DNA of 64,000 nucleotides from Homarus americanus. Its lineage: Eukaryota > Arthropoda > Malacostraca > Decapoda > Nephropidae. The first letter of the stretch is position 1, and each line of letters starts with the position of its first letter. The stretch spans positions 1,121,239 through 1,185,238 of the forward strand of contig NW_024737068.1 in the NCBI RefSeq assembly GCF_018991925.1, read 5' to 3'. Below are positions 1 through 11,738 of this stretch, piece by piece. Made by a program: the position numbers and the translations under genes. Under the pieces are notes generated by a model that worked only from the letters and a program-made list of their open reading frames with translations, had not been told where the DNA came from and made no database searches.

Positions 1-424
1 TACAGCTAAATGTCATACGTTCAAGGGTGTAGCCAGGATTTGGTAATGAAGTGGTGGACTTTTAATTAGCAGTTGGAACGCCTCGAACCTCACCACCCAT
101 GTCAATCTCATCCACCCCATCCACTCCCTTTCCTTCCATTTCTTTGACTGGAATGAAATTAAAGGTTTTGTTCTTACATGGAAATACCGGAGCGGATCCT
201 GGGATTACCTACAGTAGGGATGATTGTAGAAGGTCACCTTATGTAGGGCGGAGAGATTACATCGGTGTACGTTTGTCGACTCCACTTCAAGCCATTTGCC
301 TCCTGTTAACACCAGCAGTATTTAGAGACTTGGGTGTTAATACGATACTGCTGGCCAGAGTTCACATGAAGATTAGCTCTGGTTTATTTCACCCTAAAAT
401 TAATCTTCCTAATGCTAGTATAGT
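1..424. other. no gene recognised
   Basis: There is one open frame of 114 codons on the plus strand starting at base 99. It has no recognisable motif, no convincing splice sites and no domain-like composition. I see nothing else here. Confidence 0.5.
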
Positions 425-545
425 CAAATTTAACCTAACCTAATATGTCTAGCCTAGTATAATCTACTATAACCTAGGATAGCATAATCTAATATAACTT
501 AGCCTAGCGAACCTAATATAACCTAACCTACCCTAATCTAATTCC
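425..545. repeat. degenerate CCTAA-like tract
   Basis: Words such as CCTAACC, CCTAGCC and CCTAATATAACC recur irregularly. CCTAA is the complement of the arthropod telomere unit TTAGG. The tract is too degenerate to be telomeric now and resembles similar tracts near 8.6, 15.6, 22.6 and 35.8 kb in this window. Confidence 0.6.
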
Positions 546-2419
546 ACCAAGGTAGAATTGGGGTATTTAATCTTCAGGTGATATAAGGTTGAAGTGGGTG
601 GGTAGGTAGGGCAAGACAGTGAGGGGTAGTGGATAGGGTAGAGCAGTGAAGGGTTGTGTGCAGGGCTTAGGTCAATGATATGATAGGTGAATTTCCAAGA
701 ACGAGCCCTTGTTTAGGATACATTAAAAGAAAATTTCCCAGGAGAAAGACTCGCCCCGGTCTCCCCCCCTCCCCACCCCTAGACCCCCGAACCCACTCCC
801 ATTTCCGACGTGAAAGTAAAACAAAATAATTTCTGGAAAGGGGTAGGGCTCGTTTCTCACAGTATGTATACAGTACGTTGGTGGGTAAGTAAACGTGAAT
901 TTGAACTGGTAAATTCCTTCGTATTTCTGAGATTCTTACAAAATATGTGCGAGTCCTTTGATATTGTTGGAAGGTGCTCCTCTCTTATGCAGGAACCGCG
1001 AACCTAAAACATTACTCTCCTATCCTGCATGATTTTTTTTACACACGGGGATTACCCCCACCAGGGCACAGGTCAATGACTCAGTTGACCCACATAAGGG
1101 CTTGGAGGTGAAAATTAATAAAACATAAAAGTATATAATAATAATAATAATGCAGGCCCATAAAAAAATAAAAAAAGATGAAAAGAGAAAAATGATATAA
1201 TTATGTATGTTGTGTTGTCAAAGTAAGGGAAACAATTGAAGCCCTGCAATTGTGTGTAACTGAGGCAGAAAGTCAGATCAGCAAACTGGGACTTGGTCAA
1301 AAAATTTTGATGTCGTATGGCAGCAAGGTCTACCATTAGATGATACATTATGCTTCCAATTTCTTCCAAGGCGGTAGTACCTCCCTGGTTGATAGCTGCC
1401 AACTACCTTGGTGTCTATCTACATATTTTAACATGTTTAATTATATTTTTACGGGTGTTAATCAATATTTTAATTAAAAAAATAAAAAAATATCCGGCAT
1501 TAATGTCACTCAACCATGGCTATTACTGTCCTGTAGATGTTTTATGTATACTGTAATACTACGCTTCAGCAACTATACTTTGTAAGCGTGCATTTTCTTT
1601 TGTGTCAACTGTGGTTTCAAGTTCCAGAATCTAGACGAACGTGACTGAGGACATTCAGTCGGGGTTTAGTGTAAAGACCTAAGACCGGATAGGCTTGATG
1701 GGAAATACTTCAACAGAGCTACGAGTGGCCGCGAATCACATATGAATGTGGAAGATTACATGTGGAGAGTAACGCTTTGTTATGTCACGGAAAGCTGACT
1801 ACGAGCTTCGCTGTGATTTTTATACTCAGTGACACTGGGGAATGTACTGTACGGCTTATCTATTTGAATATTATTTTAAATATTTATATAGTTAAAAATA
1901 TAGTCAAAGTTAGTATATCTTTTTTATTCGTGTTGAAAATAAACACGATGATGGATTACCAAATTAGTTAGAACATTAGTTGTATACGTCAGCAGCATGA
2001 CAATATAACGGGGCCTCGCCTAGCCTAGTACACTACTAAATTAGAATACCAGTTTGTGGGAATTTTGTGTCGTAGTAGGTAATATAAATTAAGATTCATG
2101 TGGGAATATTTTGTTTTTATATATAAATGTTTTATACGAAGAAGCAAAGCAAAATTTACACAGGAATTGCAAAATATTCTGAGAAACCTGAAAGAAGGGG
2201 TTTTGTTGTTCGTGTTAATATATCCGGTAGAGAAGTGCTTCGTCTCTTGTAACAACCAAATGTGTTAGTTCTGTAAAAATCATCCTCGCCTGTCCATAAC
2301 CATGCACGCATACCCAATTAACCGTCCGCGCATTCCAGGTAATCATCCGCGCATACCCATTAGCCCATTAATCATCCGCGTAGGTATCATAACCATTTGT
2401 CCATTTTCAGTAACCAGAA
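546..2419. other. intergenic, no gene recognised
   Basis: AT-rich sequence with a short C-rich stretch near 755-800 and an ATA trinucleotide run near 1135-1150. The open frames are short and show no domain or splice signal that I can support. Confidence 0.5.
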
Positions 2420-2712
2420 TTAGGTTAGATTAGACTGTTAGGTTTGGTTAGGTTAGATTAGACTGTTAGGTTTGGTTAGGTTAGATTAGACTGTTAGGTT
2501 TGGTTAGATTAGACTGTTAGGTTTGGTTAGGTTAGATTAGACTGTTAGGTTTGGTTAGGTTAGATTAGACTGTTAGGTTTGGTTAGGTTAGATTAGACTG
2601 TTAGGTTTGGTTAGGTTAGATTAGACTGTTAGGTTTGGTTAGGTTAGATTAGACTGTTAGGTTTGGTTAGGTTAGATTAGACTGTTAGGTTTGGTTAGGT
2701 TATATTAGACTG
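2420..2712. repeat. 28-bp minisatellite made of TTAGG-like words
   Basis: About ten tandem copies of a 28-bp unit that contains GGTTAGGTTAGATTAGACTG followed by TTAGGTTT. One copy near 2500 is shortened by 6 bp (it lacks one GGTTAG). The copies are nearly identical, so the array is young or homogenised. It ends about 30 bp before the LTR retrotransposon. Confidence 0.9.
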
Positions 2713-2744
2713 TTTGAATTAGGTTAGGTTAGACTCTATATAAC

Positions 2745-3166
2745 TGTATAGATATGTACATACCAAGATATGTGAACACGCCTGACGCCAGGACTCTTGT
2801 TACCATTCATTGTACCATTTATTCACATGTCCGTATTACTACATATTATTATAGCATGTCTGATGTCTATGCTTATGTCTAATGCCTATGTTCATTTACT
2901 ATGTCCCGATGTACTATGTCTGTACCGCGCTAGTCGAGTAATTAGAAGACCTCATTTATTGTCCTAGTAATGTCTAGCAACTCTCCTTGCCTAGCTAGCT
3001 AGTTTCCCTCAGATCGGCCTCGGCCTACCTACGGTCCGGGGTCCCTAGTAATCGCTCCTGTATCGGTTGGCTATCACGCCCAGTCTTGTACACTTATTGA
3101 ATATACCTACTGCTCGTGCCCTGGAGTTTCAAGAACCTTGTCTAGGATTACATCCACCACACCACA
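2745..3166 (+). repeat. 5' LTR of the gypsy element
   Basis: It matches 7781-8179 along its whole length, for example the shared words AATTAGAAGACCTCATTTAT and CTCAGATCGGCCTCGGCCTA. It starts TG and ends CA. Its 422 bp exceed the right LTR mainly through small insertions. Confidence 0.92.
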
Positions 3167-3185
3167 TGGCGCAGTTTGAGTAGCT
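3167..3185 (+). other. tRNA primer-binding site
   Basis: Directly after the LTR terminal CA comes TGGCGCAGTTTGAGTAGCT. The leading TGG pairs with the universal CCA end of tRNA, the standard position and form of a minus-strand primer site. The tRNA species was not determined. Confidence 0.6.
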
Positions 3186-5085
3186 CCAACACGACAGTTT
3201 ACAAGCCTCAAGAGCCGGCCCCGTCTGTTTCCCGGCCTCGTGTTTCCCGCCCAGAAGATATACTCCACAGTGCCCCTGGATTTAAAGTGCTTTGTGACCT
3301 TGTGAAGTGCCCTAAGTGAAGTGCAGTGCCTTTCATGTCTCTTTGCTATGTTTCTGCGGCCCTACAGGTAGCAGACACGCCTCCAGCCCAGTTTCCAAGA
3401 CAGCACTTCCGGCATACATCCTCCATCCACGCAGGCCCGCAAGCCACTGATTGACTCCCTCCCCTCCACTGAGTCATCACCAGCATCTCGCCCGGGCGCG
3501 CGGAGGAATACACCGCCGCCAGCCGCCTCCTCTCACTTCACAAATATTACAGTTAATTGCTCTTTACTGCTTTGTGGTTACAAATCCATTGAAAATACTT
3601 CTTTCCCATCGCAACAATACCAAACACGAGATGTCTGCGTTTGAAATTTGCAGTGAGGAGAAGCGACACTCACGGCCTCACCCTCACACTCCATGAGACC
3701 AATTCAGGATGGGGCGAGGATATCGTTAATTCATACCTACAGTTTCCAGAGAAGAAGCCCAGGCGTCGTGAGGAAAAAGCGACATCAAGAGGGTATTAAG
3801 ACAGATTGAGAGGAATCAGCTTACTGTCTAAACAACAACACTAAGCTGATAACCGCAAATTTGGACCTATTGAATTGCTGCAAGGAGGACGACTTCACCA
3901 GCTGCCGGCAAATTCTTTAGCTTCAGCCTCTCTCTTCAGAACGCCTCCTCACGTCACCTATCTCCTAGGTATGCCTCGTGTTCTCGTAGTCTCAGCTCTC
4001 GTGCGACCTCTTTTCTCCTCCACCGCCTTCGAGTTCTGCAGCGATTCAGTTCCCAGCCTCTTGATAGGTACTGCATATCAAGTATACCGTCAATGGCGAC
4101 GTGTTTGAAGACGCTGTTATGCCTCAATCGAATGCCCCTCATAAACAACTCATCCAATTAAGATCGTGCATTTCTCGATGTTCAACTCCTCCAGGCACAC
4201 GTTAGCATCCGATCCCCGGTCAGTGACGAGGTTTTAACGCCTTGCAGAGTCATTTCGTGGCTCGCGTGACTGCGATCGAATAGGGGAGCTGCTATCCGCA
4301 AACAAGCTTCTGGGGAATTCAGGCTTCATGCACGGCAGGACCTAGCGTAGGGTGGACTACAGGGCGATCCTGCCTGTGCTGGTCCAGCTGGATGATCTTG
4401 CTGATGGGTTGTCGTGTGAGGACCTGCTTCGAAACTCCTCACCCTCGACGCCGCCTCTTCCTCACCGACTTCGTCACCTGTTGCAGGTCGTATGGAGGCC
4501 ACAAGAGAGCTGCCTCAGCTATACACTCATCGCCATCTCAAGTCACCCGTCTCCGCACCGAGATAATGATGCAGACGATCCTCCACAGCCCGTCGCGATG
4601 CCAGCTTCTCCCGAGTCCTGCGGCATGACACCAGCACTGGTTGGGAAAAGTGCCCTGCGGCTGATAGTACATGTAAATCTGTGGTTTCAAGGCCATTTAC
4701 ACCTCGATAGCAGGCCTCGTTGGCGGCTCCAAAGCAAGGACCTTGTAAGTGTTGCAGGTCCGCCGAAGCCTCCATCTCCAGTCAAAACGTCTCTTCACAG
4801 CCCGGCAGAACGTCCACACACCGTCTCCAGAGCAACAACGGATGTGACCGTGGGATGATACCTCAGTCTGGCTTGTCATCCAATGTTCGTCTGTCCTACG
4901 CAACTCTCCTCCTGATGATACCTGACGCGGGCGGACATCACGTTGGACCAACCTCGGTCAACATCCGGGGTAGCTTACCGACATCCACGGCGGGACGATT
5001 ACTGGTCCAGCCCTCCACGTGCGGTTTGCTTCCCTAATCGGCATGAACAGTCAGTTCGCGCCGCACGATCCACGTCACAAACCTC
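3186..5085 (+). other. gypsy internal region upstream of RT (gag/protease expected)
   Basis: GC-rich sequence lying where gag and protease should be. No zinc knuckle (CCHC) or DTG/DSG protease motif could be recognised with confidence, and the open frames are short and overlapping. By position I infer decayed gag and protease. Confidence 0.45.
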
Positions 5086-5189
5086 ATGGTGTGGACATCA
5101 ATCATCAAGTTCAAACCCATGACCACACCTGCTGCCGCCCGGGAGTTCGATTCCAAGCGTCGTCTTGCTCCCAACCCGACCTCAGAAGG

Positions 5190-5945
5190 CGCCCGCTCAA
5201 AGAAGATGACAGGCCCCGATGAGAATCCACCTCAAGCCTGGCGGCGACGCCTTTCGCCATCCACACACCCAGGCCTATCCCCTTTGCCATACGGGACAAT
5301 TGAAGGCAGAGCTCGATTCCTCTGGTGCGGCAGGGGATCATCGAACACGCCGGTGAGGGCCTCTGTGGTGCCACTTCATAGTGCATCCACACCAGCGGTG
5401 CGCCGGTGATTTCGCCCGATCTCAACTTCGCAGGTCTCCCGTCCGCCCATCCATCGCCCTCGCCCATCCAAGCAGTCCGCGGAGCGTCACCCCGTCTGCA
5501 AAATTCTTTGCCACGGCGGATGCACTACGTGGTACTGGCAAGTCGACCTGCGGAAGGATAGCCTCGCCATTTCCATGCGCCTCAGGCCGCTTCCCGCACT
5601 GCCGCGGACCCATGGGCGCGCTGCGGGATGTACTGCCTCCGTGGGGATATGGCTCTGCAGGGTGTCACCAACTGCGTGAAGGTCGTAGATGACATCCTGC
5701 TCTTCGACGATAGATCTTCCGGCCCACTTGAACCGGGTTTTATCCGGTGCTCACAAGATGTCGTGCCCATGGTATCACCCTGAACAAGGAATAATTTGGT
5801 GGTCGCCACTTTTTCAAACACAACATCTTAGAGGATCTCAGCTGATGGGGAGAAGGTGCATAAGGGACTTCCCTGCTCCAGCGAACCTGACCGACCTTCG
5901 CTCATTTATGGGCCTGGTAAATCAACTGGCCGACTCTCCCCTAAA
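5190..5945 (+). pseudogene. gypsy reverse transcriptase remnant
   Basis: Conserved RT blocks are readable in alternating frames: a segment before the palm (FAIHTPR-like, then GIIEHAGE), PSAKFFATADALRG with the first catalytic aspartate, the RAPMG-like block (GPMGALRD), then VVDDILLFDD containing the catalytic YxDD-equivalent VDD, followed by the connecting block LTDLRSFMGLVNQLADS. The gene is split by several frameshifts. The sequence between blocks is well conserved, so the copy was once functional. Confidence 0.88.
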
Positions 5946-6019
5946 ATCGCCACATCAGCCCAACCTCTACGCCCCTCATGCCCCCAAGCGCTCTTTCCTC
6001 TGGACTCCTGACCGACCTC

Positions 6020-6450
6020 GTTAGAATCATTTGAAGGCGTTGCTGTCACCACCAGTCCTGGCACCCTTCGACCCGTCCTTACCAGTGGTCCTCCAGACCG
6101 ACGCCTTCCTATCAAGGCCTCGGATATGCCTCGCTGAACCACGGCCAGGGTAGACTGCGCTTAGTTCAGTGTGGCTCCAGGTTTTGGACAGGACCAGATA
6201 CGCCAGCCATTGAACTGAGATGCTGGCAGTCGCCTGGGTTATGGCCAAGTGCTTAGCCTTACCTGTTCGGCGCTGGGCATTTCACCCTCATGACAGTTAT
6301 CGCCCGCTCATACCCATTCTTAATCGCACTACGTTGGACGCCATCGAAAATCCTCGCCTCAACGTCTCAAGAAGACCGCCCTGCGTCTTTACAGCTGTGT
6401 GGCTGGCCGAAGCTTCTGTAGCATACCAGACGCCCTCTCCCGAGCCCTGT
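6020..6450 (+). pseudogene. gypsy RNase H remnant
   Basis: Readable pieces include APFDPSLPVVLQTDA (first acidic residue), ELLAVAWVMAKC, the RPLIPILNR block and IPDALSR-like residues near the end. These are characteristic of Ty3/gypsy RNase H just downstream of RT. Frame changes and stops interrupt it. Confidence 0.82.
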
Positions 6451-6639
6451 TGAGTGCCCACACCTGAAGATGAAGTCGACTGTACCACGGCCGCTGCTCA
6501 CGTTCGGTCTTTAGTGACACACACAGCCACTTCTCTTGCTGAAAGGCGACAGCGACCTCCCTCATCGAAGACGATAGGACTCTCCAGAGCTTTGCATCGC
6601 CGCGCTCAAGACCCGCATCGTCCAACTCTCGATAAGTCT

Positions 6640-7735
6640 CCGCTGGATTCCCCACCAACGCGCTGCAACTTCACGCCTCCACCCTCCTTCTGGAAGCTGA
6701 GGGATAGCCTCATTACGGGCCGGAGAGCTGGTGTTATGCGGCCCCAGGATCGTCGTTTCCGGCTGCCTCAGCGCGGCGCACCTTATCCGCCTCCTGGCAG
6801 CCACGGGTTGAAGCCACCAGGCGCAGAGCCCGTCGATATCCGCTTCTGGCATTGTGGCGCGATATGTAAAATGCTGGTTGAGGCCTGTTGAGCCTTGCAA
6901 GCGCTCAGCCCAGCCAGCAACAAGACGTGCCTGTGCTTGACCTCCCAGCGGCCTTTGAGTCACGTGTCCGCCGACTTCTTTAATGTGGCGGGAAGGTCTT
7001 TCCTGGGTGATGGCAGAAACTCTCTGGTGTGTGAAGTAGTTCCTGTGGTCGGACACCACCTCTTCCAGGGTCATCGGATGTTTTGTTTGCTTCTTCCGGG
7101 AGAATGAGTTGCTCTCGCCTCGAACCGACAGTTGGCATTTCAGCCTTCGAGTTCAAGAGCTTGGCGGCGCTGGGGCGTCCATCACATCGTCACCTCCCTC
7201 GTTACCCTTGAGCGAATGGCCCACGCCGAGGCAGCGGTAAAGTCCGTAAATCCTCTTCCTCAAAGACAGCACCGGCGGGAACCTGGACCGAGGGGGGCCT
7301 ACTGGAACTCCGTGATTGCCCCTACCGGCTCTCCTGCCCAGGTGTTGTATGTATGCCCCCTTCGTACTTGTTGTGCCTGCCCACCCCAGTCCTTCTTGTT
7401 AGATGAATGGCGGATCAAGGCGGGCAGTGTGACGCCGTGAGGCTGCCCGGATAGAAGTGACAGCCACTGTGGCGTTCAGCCGCCCCTTCCCTTGGCCGTC
7501 GGCCGTCGTTGGAATCAAGGACCCGGCGTCACTTTTACGGCTGGGACAAGGTTGGGGTCGGTCATGGGCGTGTGCCGTTGGTACAGTCCTTTCCCCGGTG
7601 GTCGTGTGGTGGCGAGAGGCGTATATCCTTAGTGACGTAAGCTGGTGGCGGGCTGTATCGTTCCCTGTACGCCGCGGAGCCAGGAACGAAGGTCGTCAGT
7701 TGATCTCCATTGTCCTCGTGGCTCCCGACTCATGA
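6640..7735 (+). pseudogene. gypsy integrase remnant
   Basis: After a degraded HHCC zinc-binding region come VSADFFNVAGRSFL (first Asp of the DDE triad), a broken stretch around 7120-7200, and HAEAAVKSV (Glu of the triad region). The C-terminal part contains SPAQVLY and PLRTC, then a WWR motif near 7615 typical of the end of this family. The reading frame shifts repeatedly. Confidence 0.82.
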
Positions 7736-7767
7736 AAAGAGTCGTAGCTCGAGTGCACTCGAGGCGT

Positions 7768-7780
7768 AGGGGGGAGGAGG
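7768..7780 (+). other. polypurine tract of the gypsy element
   Basis: AGGGGGGAGGAGG abuts the right LTR. This is the expected location of the plus-strand primer for reverse transcription. Confidence 0.8.
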
Positions 7781-8179
7781 TGTATAGATTATTGCATACC
7801 AGAGATATGTAACTGCCTGATGCCAGGACTCTTATTACTGTTCATTGTACCATTTATTCATGTCATTATTCTTATTGTTATAGCATGTCAGTGTCTGTGC
7901 TTATGTCTGTGCCTATGTTCATTTTACTATGTGTCCCCGTTTTTAATATGTCTTGTACGCTAGTTCGAGTAATTAGAAGACCTCATTTATTGTCCTTGTG
8001 TGTCTGGCAGCTCTCCTTGCCTGGCTAGCTAGTTCCCTCAGATCGGCCTCGGCCTACGGTCAGGGTCTCTATTAATGTCGCTCCTGTATCGGTTGGCTTC
8101 CAGCCCGGTCTTGTACACTTGTTAATATACCTACTGCTCGTGCCCTGGGTTTCAGAACCTGTGGGATTGTATCACCACA
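7781..8179 (+). repeat. 3' LTR of the gypsy element
   Basis: A direct repeat of the 5' LTR starting TGTATAGATT and ending ATCACCACA, followed at once by the target duplicate ATAAC. It contains a T-rich core and the shared GGCCTCGGCCTA block. Confidence 0.92.
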
Positions 8180-8410
8180 ATAACCTACAGCTGGTAACTT
8201 TCATGTCACTGGCTTCTAGAAATCGCCTTTGAAGTTATGTCGGAGACGATCAAGACACTTTCTTAACCCCAAAAAGTTTTTATTTTATTTTACTGGTGTG
8301 TATTGGCGGGTGTCTATTAATTTTACCTCACTTGTCGGGGTGCATACAGAGGGAAGCCTGCATTGTGTGTTTTATGAAATTGGTGTGCAGTGTTGGTAGA
8401 TGGGGGGTTC

Positions 8411-8411
8411 A

Positions 8412-8463
<52 letters not shown>
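8411..8463. repeat. (CT)n(TA)n microsatellite
   Basis: A short CTCTCT run leads into about 22 TA units, followed by TCTCTC. Confidence 0.95.
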
Positions 8464-8466
<3 letters not shown>

Positions 8467-8554
8467 TCTCTCACATATCTTTACTCCAAATGTGACAATT
8501 ACGTGTAAAATATATGTATACTTAAATTACTGTAATTCATTTCGAATTTAACTT

Positions 8555-8835
8555 AGATTAACTACAATGTTAACTTAACCTGACCCTAGCTTACTCTACT
8601 CTACCCTAATGTAATCTGACAAGCTAATCTAAACGTAACCTGCACCGAACATAATGTAACCTGAACCAAACTAGCTTAAACTAATCTTAATCTGACTTTT
8701 CCTAATCCAATTTTAACATGACCTAATCTTATATAACTTTACCTGGCGTGACATAATATAACCTTCACTATAGTGTATCATCAATCTTAGCCTAACCTAA
8801 CCCATCCCGAACTAACGTAATTGTAACTGAACTAA
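8555..8835. repeat. degenerate TAACCT-rich tract
   Basis: TAACCT, TAATCT and TTAACC words are spaced every 6 to 15 bases, with no open frame. It looks like an eroded CCTAA-type array. Confidence 0.55.
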
Positions 8836-8850
8836 AATGTCTGGGATGGT

Positions 8851-8872
8851 ACACACACACACACACACACAT
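8851..8872. repeat. (AC)n microsatellite
   Basis: Eleven AC units. Confidence 0.95.
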
Positions 8873-9691
8873 ATACCCACGTAAACGCTTTAAGGATACG
8901 TTGGTAGTGTTTAGTTACTGTCTGCCGTCTAAGTGTTGGAATCAATACCTGTTACTCAGACTGACGAACAGCTGGGCGGTACCAATTAATTTACAGTTGA
9001 GGGTAATTGGTGTCGTGGTGAGGCTTGAGTATATACTGAATTCATGAGATGGAAACATTAACTAGATTATGGAATGGAAAGAAACACTAATACTAAGAAT
9101 TTTATTAATTTTATTTTATTTTTTAAGAATATAGATAGATATATGTACAATTTCGGCTTCATTCGTGGCTGTTCTCGTTTGTTAATTCGTTCAATAGCCG
9201 CTAGTATACGGTGCAAGTTTGAAATAAGGAATGTGGTTTAGTAAGCATTTCCTTTATGTTTAGGTGACAGGAAAGCAGTAGAAGTTGTCGTAGATTGCAG
9301 AATAGTCATATAAACCAGTAAAAAATATAAACCCGACTGTTAAACAAGTGAGCGTCGACAATGGAGGATTTTCACGACACAAACACTGCTGACTCGTATT
9401 ATGGTATGGGAAAAACTCTTTAGTTCAGCAGTAACAGTATTTAAAAGCTCGCCGTATTTGAAATTTATAAATACTCAAATATTTACATAGAAATAACTTC
9501 TTTTCACCAGTAAAGGTACAATAGGCATCGGCACAGTTAAGGGAAGTTAGAATACGAAAATGGATTATATTGACTTTTCGGACACTTGGTGGACACATTA
9601 ACGTAAGGTTTCGGACACAGTGTCAAGCCACACAGTAGCCTGGCAAGTATGGCTTGCCTTATACTTCTATACTTTGTATAATCAATAATGT

Positions 9692-9696
<5 letters not shown>

Positions 9697-9734
<38 letters not shown>
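9697..9734. repeat. (CT)n microsatellite
   Basis: About 19 CT units, some 650 bp upstream of the SOD copy 1 start codon. Confidence 0.95.
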
Positions 9735-9737
<3 letters not shown>

Positions 9738-9974
9738 AAACTAAGCAGTGTTCTTCTTCTTCTTTTGGCCTGAATAAAAACACCAAGAAGGTTCACTTAT
9801 CGTTTGTCAAATTTAGATGATGTCTTACCCAACCAGAATCTGGATCTGCTCACGAACACCAAAAAATAATTAAAGAAAATAGAAACTATTTTTCCCCACC
9901 GCTATACGCTTTTGGATTGACTTATATTTCCCAAACCATCACTTTCAACAGTGCCCCTCCCCGAAAGTGGTTCA

Positions 9975-10045
9975 CTCTGATTGGTCAATTTCCTCCATGA
10001 TTCCTACTTTCTAATTGGTAGTGACGTCAGGGGTGGTGACGTCAC
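9975..10045 (+). promoter_or_regulatory. candidate SOD copy 1 promoter: two CRE palindromes and inverted CCAAT boxes
   Basis: Two perfect TGACGTCA palindromes lie at 10022-10029 and 10037-10044, with starts 15 bp apart. Just upstream are ATTGGTCAAT (inverted CCAAT, near 9980) and a second AATTGG near 10014. TGACGTCA is the CREB/ATF full site and ATTGG the NF-Y site. The cluster lies about 350 bp upstream of the SOD ATG on the same strand. Its use as a promoter is inferred from motif clustering and position; no TATA box was identified. Confidence 0.5.
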
Positions 10046-10397
10046 AAGAATTCGCTGGAGGGACGCTGGGGGAAACCCGTCGTCCTCTGCTTATGATGTC
10101 ATTGTTGGAAATAATCACACACCACCGCGTGTCTAAATTATTTAATATTTCTATCACGTAATATTGTCAAATTAATTGATTTTATTCAATTGGGAATATA
10201 ATGTAAGATCATTACATAAGTACTTATATAACTTAATCTCATCACTTTAACTTATCGGAACTTAACACCTAACTTAAATTAACTTAATATTACTCATTTA
10301 TTAAACTCACAATTTTATATTCTAACAGGTAACATCAAGGTAACAGCAGAAGCAGTAACAAGTAACCCTAGGAGCAGCAGCAGTAAAAACAGCGGAA

Positions 10398-11704
10398 ATG
10401 GGCAAATGTGTGGCATACGTCGCGGCATCTGTGGTGTTGCTGGGTATAAAAGCTCTGGTGGCCGGATTAGCAGTATGGTACTCGCATGATCGTATGAATG
10501 AAGCTCTTTCTTCCCAGGTGTGTGTACTGAATTATTTGACTATTTACTTATTTCTGTTTTATTGTTGTTTTTTATTCTTGCTTATTTTCATTACTTAGCT
10601 ACTTGGTTATTTTTTACTAATTTTTTTTTACTTGTTACTTTCTTATTTTTTATTTAATTCTTACTTATTTGTTTTTTGTTTTTCACTCAATTACCAATTC
10701 ACTGAATGTTACAATTTGTTAATAAATGATAACTTCTGAAAGATCCTGAGCACTATATTTGAAATTTGCATGTATTTGTATCTGTACCTATACTTGTAGC
10801 TGTCCCTGTGCATATACCGTCACCCGTACCTGTTCTTCTTTATCTTAATTAACAGTGGAAAATATCGTGTGTTCCTTTACAGAGTCGCACTGCTGGGTGT
10901 TTGCTATCGGCCACCGACTTGGGAGAAGGTGTGTCGGGCTATCTCACCCTCAACCAGCGCCGGCCTGGTACCTTCGTCCACATCACTGGCAATATCTCCC
11001 GTAAGTGACAGTTGTTCTACATTGTTAAGGACTGACTATACAGGTAGGTGGTTTCGCAAAGGGGGTAAACGGGAAGGGGTGGTATTTTAAGGGTTGTATT
11101 TCTAATGGGAAGAGGAATGTACTTTCTCAACTAATATGTGTACCCTACGTTTTGTGAGTGTGTGTTTGTGGGGCAACATCACCAACCCAAGTTTAATTCC
11201 CTCCCATCAGACCTGTCAGAAGGACTTCACGGGTTCCACATCCACGCCTGGGGGTGTCAGCCGGAGCCGGTGACGGTTGTCGGGACGTCAAGGGCCACTA
11301 CAACCCCGATAACAACAACCACGCTACACTCCGCCATGTTGGAGATCTGGGCAACATACTGAGCGAGAATGATGGCTCAAACCAGACCATTGCCTTCATC
11401 GATGTGAGTATCCTGTGCTTGTTTGTCTGAGAATTTATCTAATATCATGACGGGGGAAGGAGGTCGGTGGCGAGTGTAGGATTTCCCTCATTGTTCTTAT
11501 TTGTCTTGTCCAGGACTATTTTAAAGCCCAGTAATGTTAGTTTCTCGTCAACTCAAGCTTCAGTTTTGAAGGTAAAGAGCTGGAATTTGGTATGGATTAT
11601 ACACATACAGTACATCCCAGTTGATGATAGTCCAGTGGGTCTAGATGTAGTCACGGACATAGGCTGACTTAAAAAAAACGAGGAACTCCGGATTTTCCAC
11701 CGAG

Positions 11705-11738
<34 letters not shown>

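Larger units (their letters stand above)
2740..8184 (+). mobile_element. full-length, frame-broken Ty3/gypsy LTR retrotransposon
   Basis: Two direct LTRs (2745-3166 and 7781-8179) begin TGTATAGAT and end CCACA. The element is flanked by a 5-bp direct repeat, ATAAC, at 2740-2744 and 8180-8184, as expected for target-site duplication by a retroviral-type integrase. A primer site starts TGGCGCAG just after the left LTR, and a purine tract sits just before the right LTR. Between them, pieces of reverse transcriptase, RNase H and integrase occur in the order RT-RH-IN, which is the Ty3/gypsy order. Frames change many times, so it cannot encode a working polyprotein as written. The LTR copies differ by many substitutions and small indels, so the insertion is not recent despite its intact edges. 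Confidence 0.93.
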
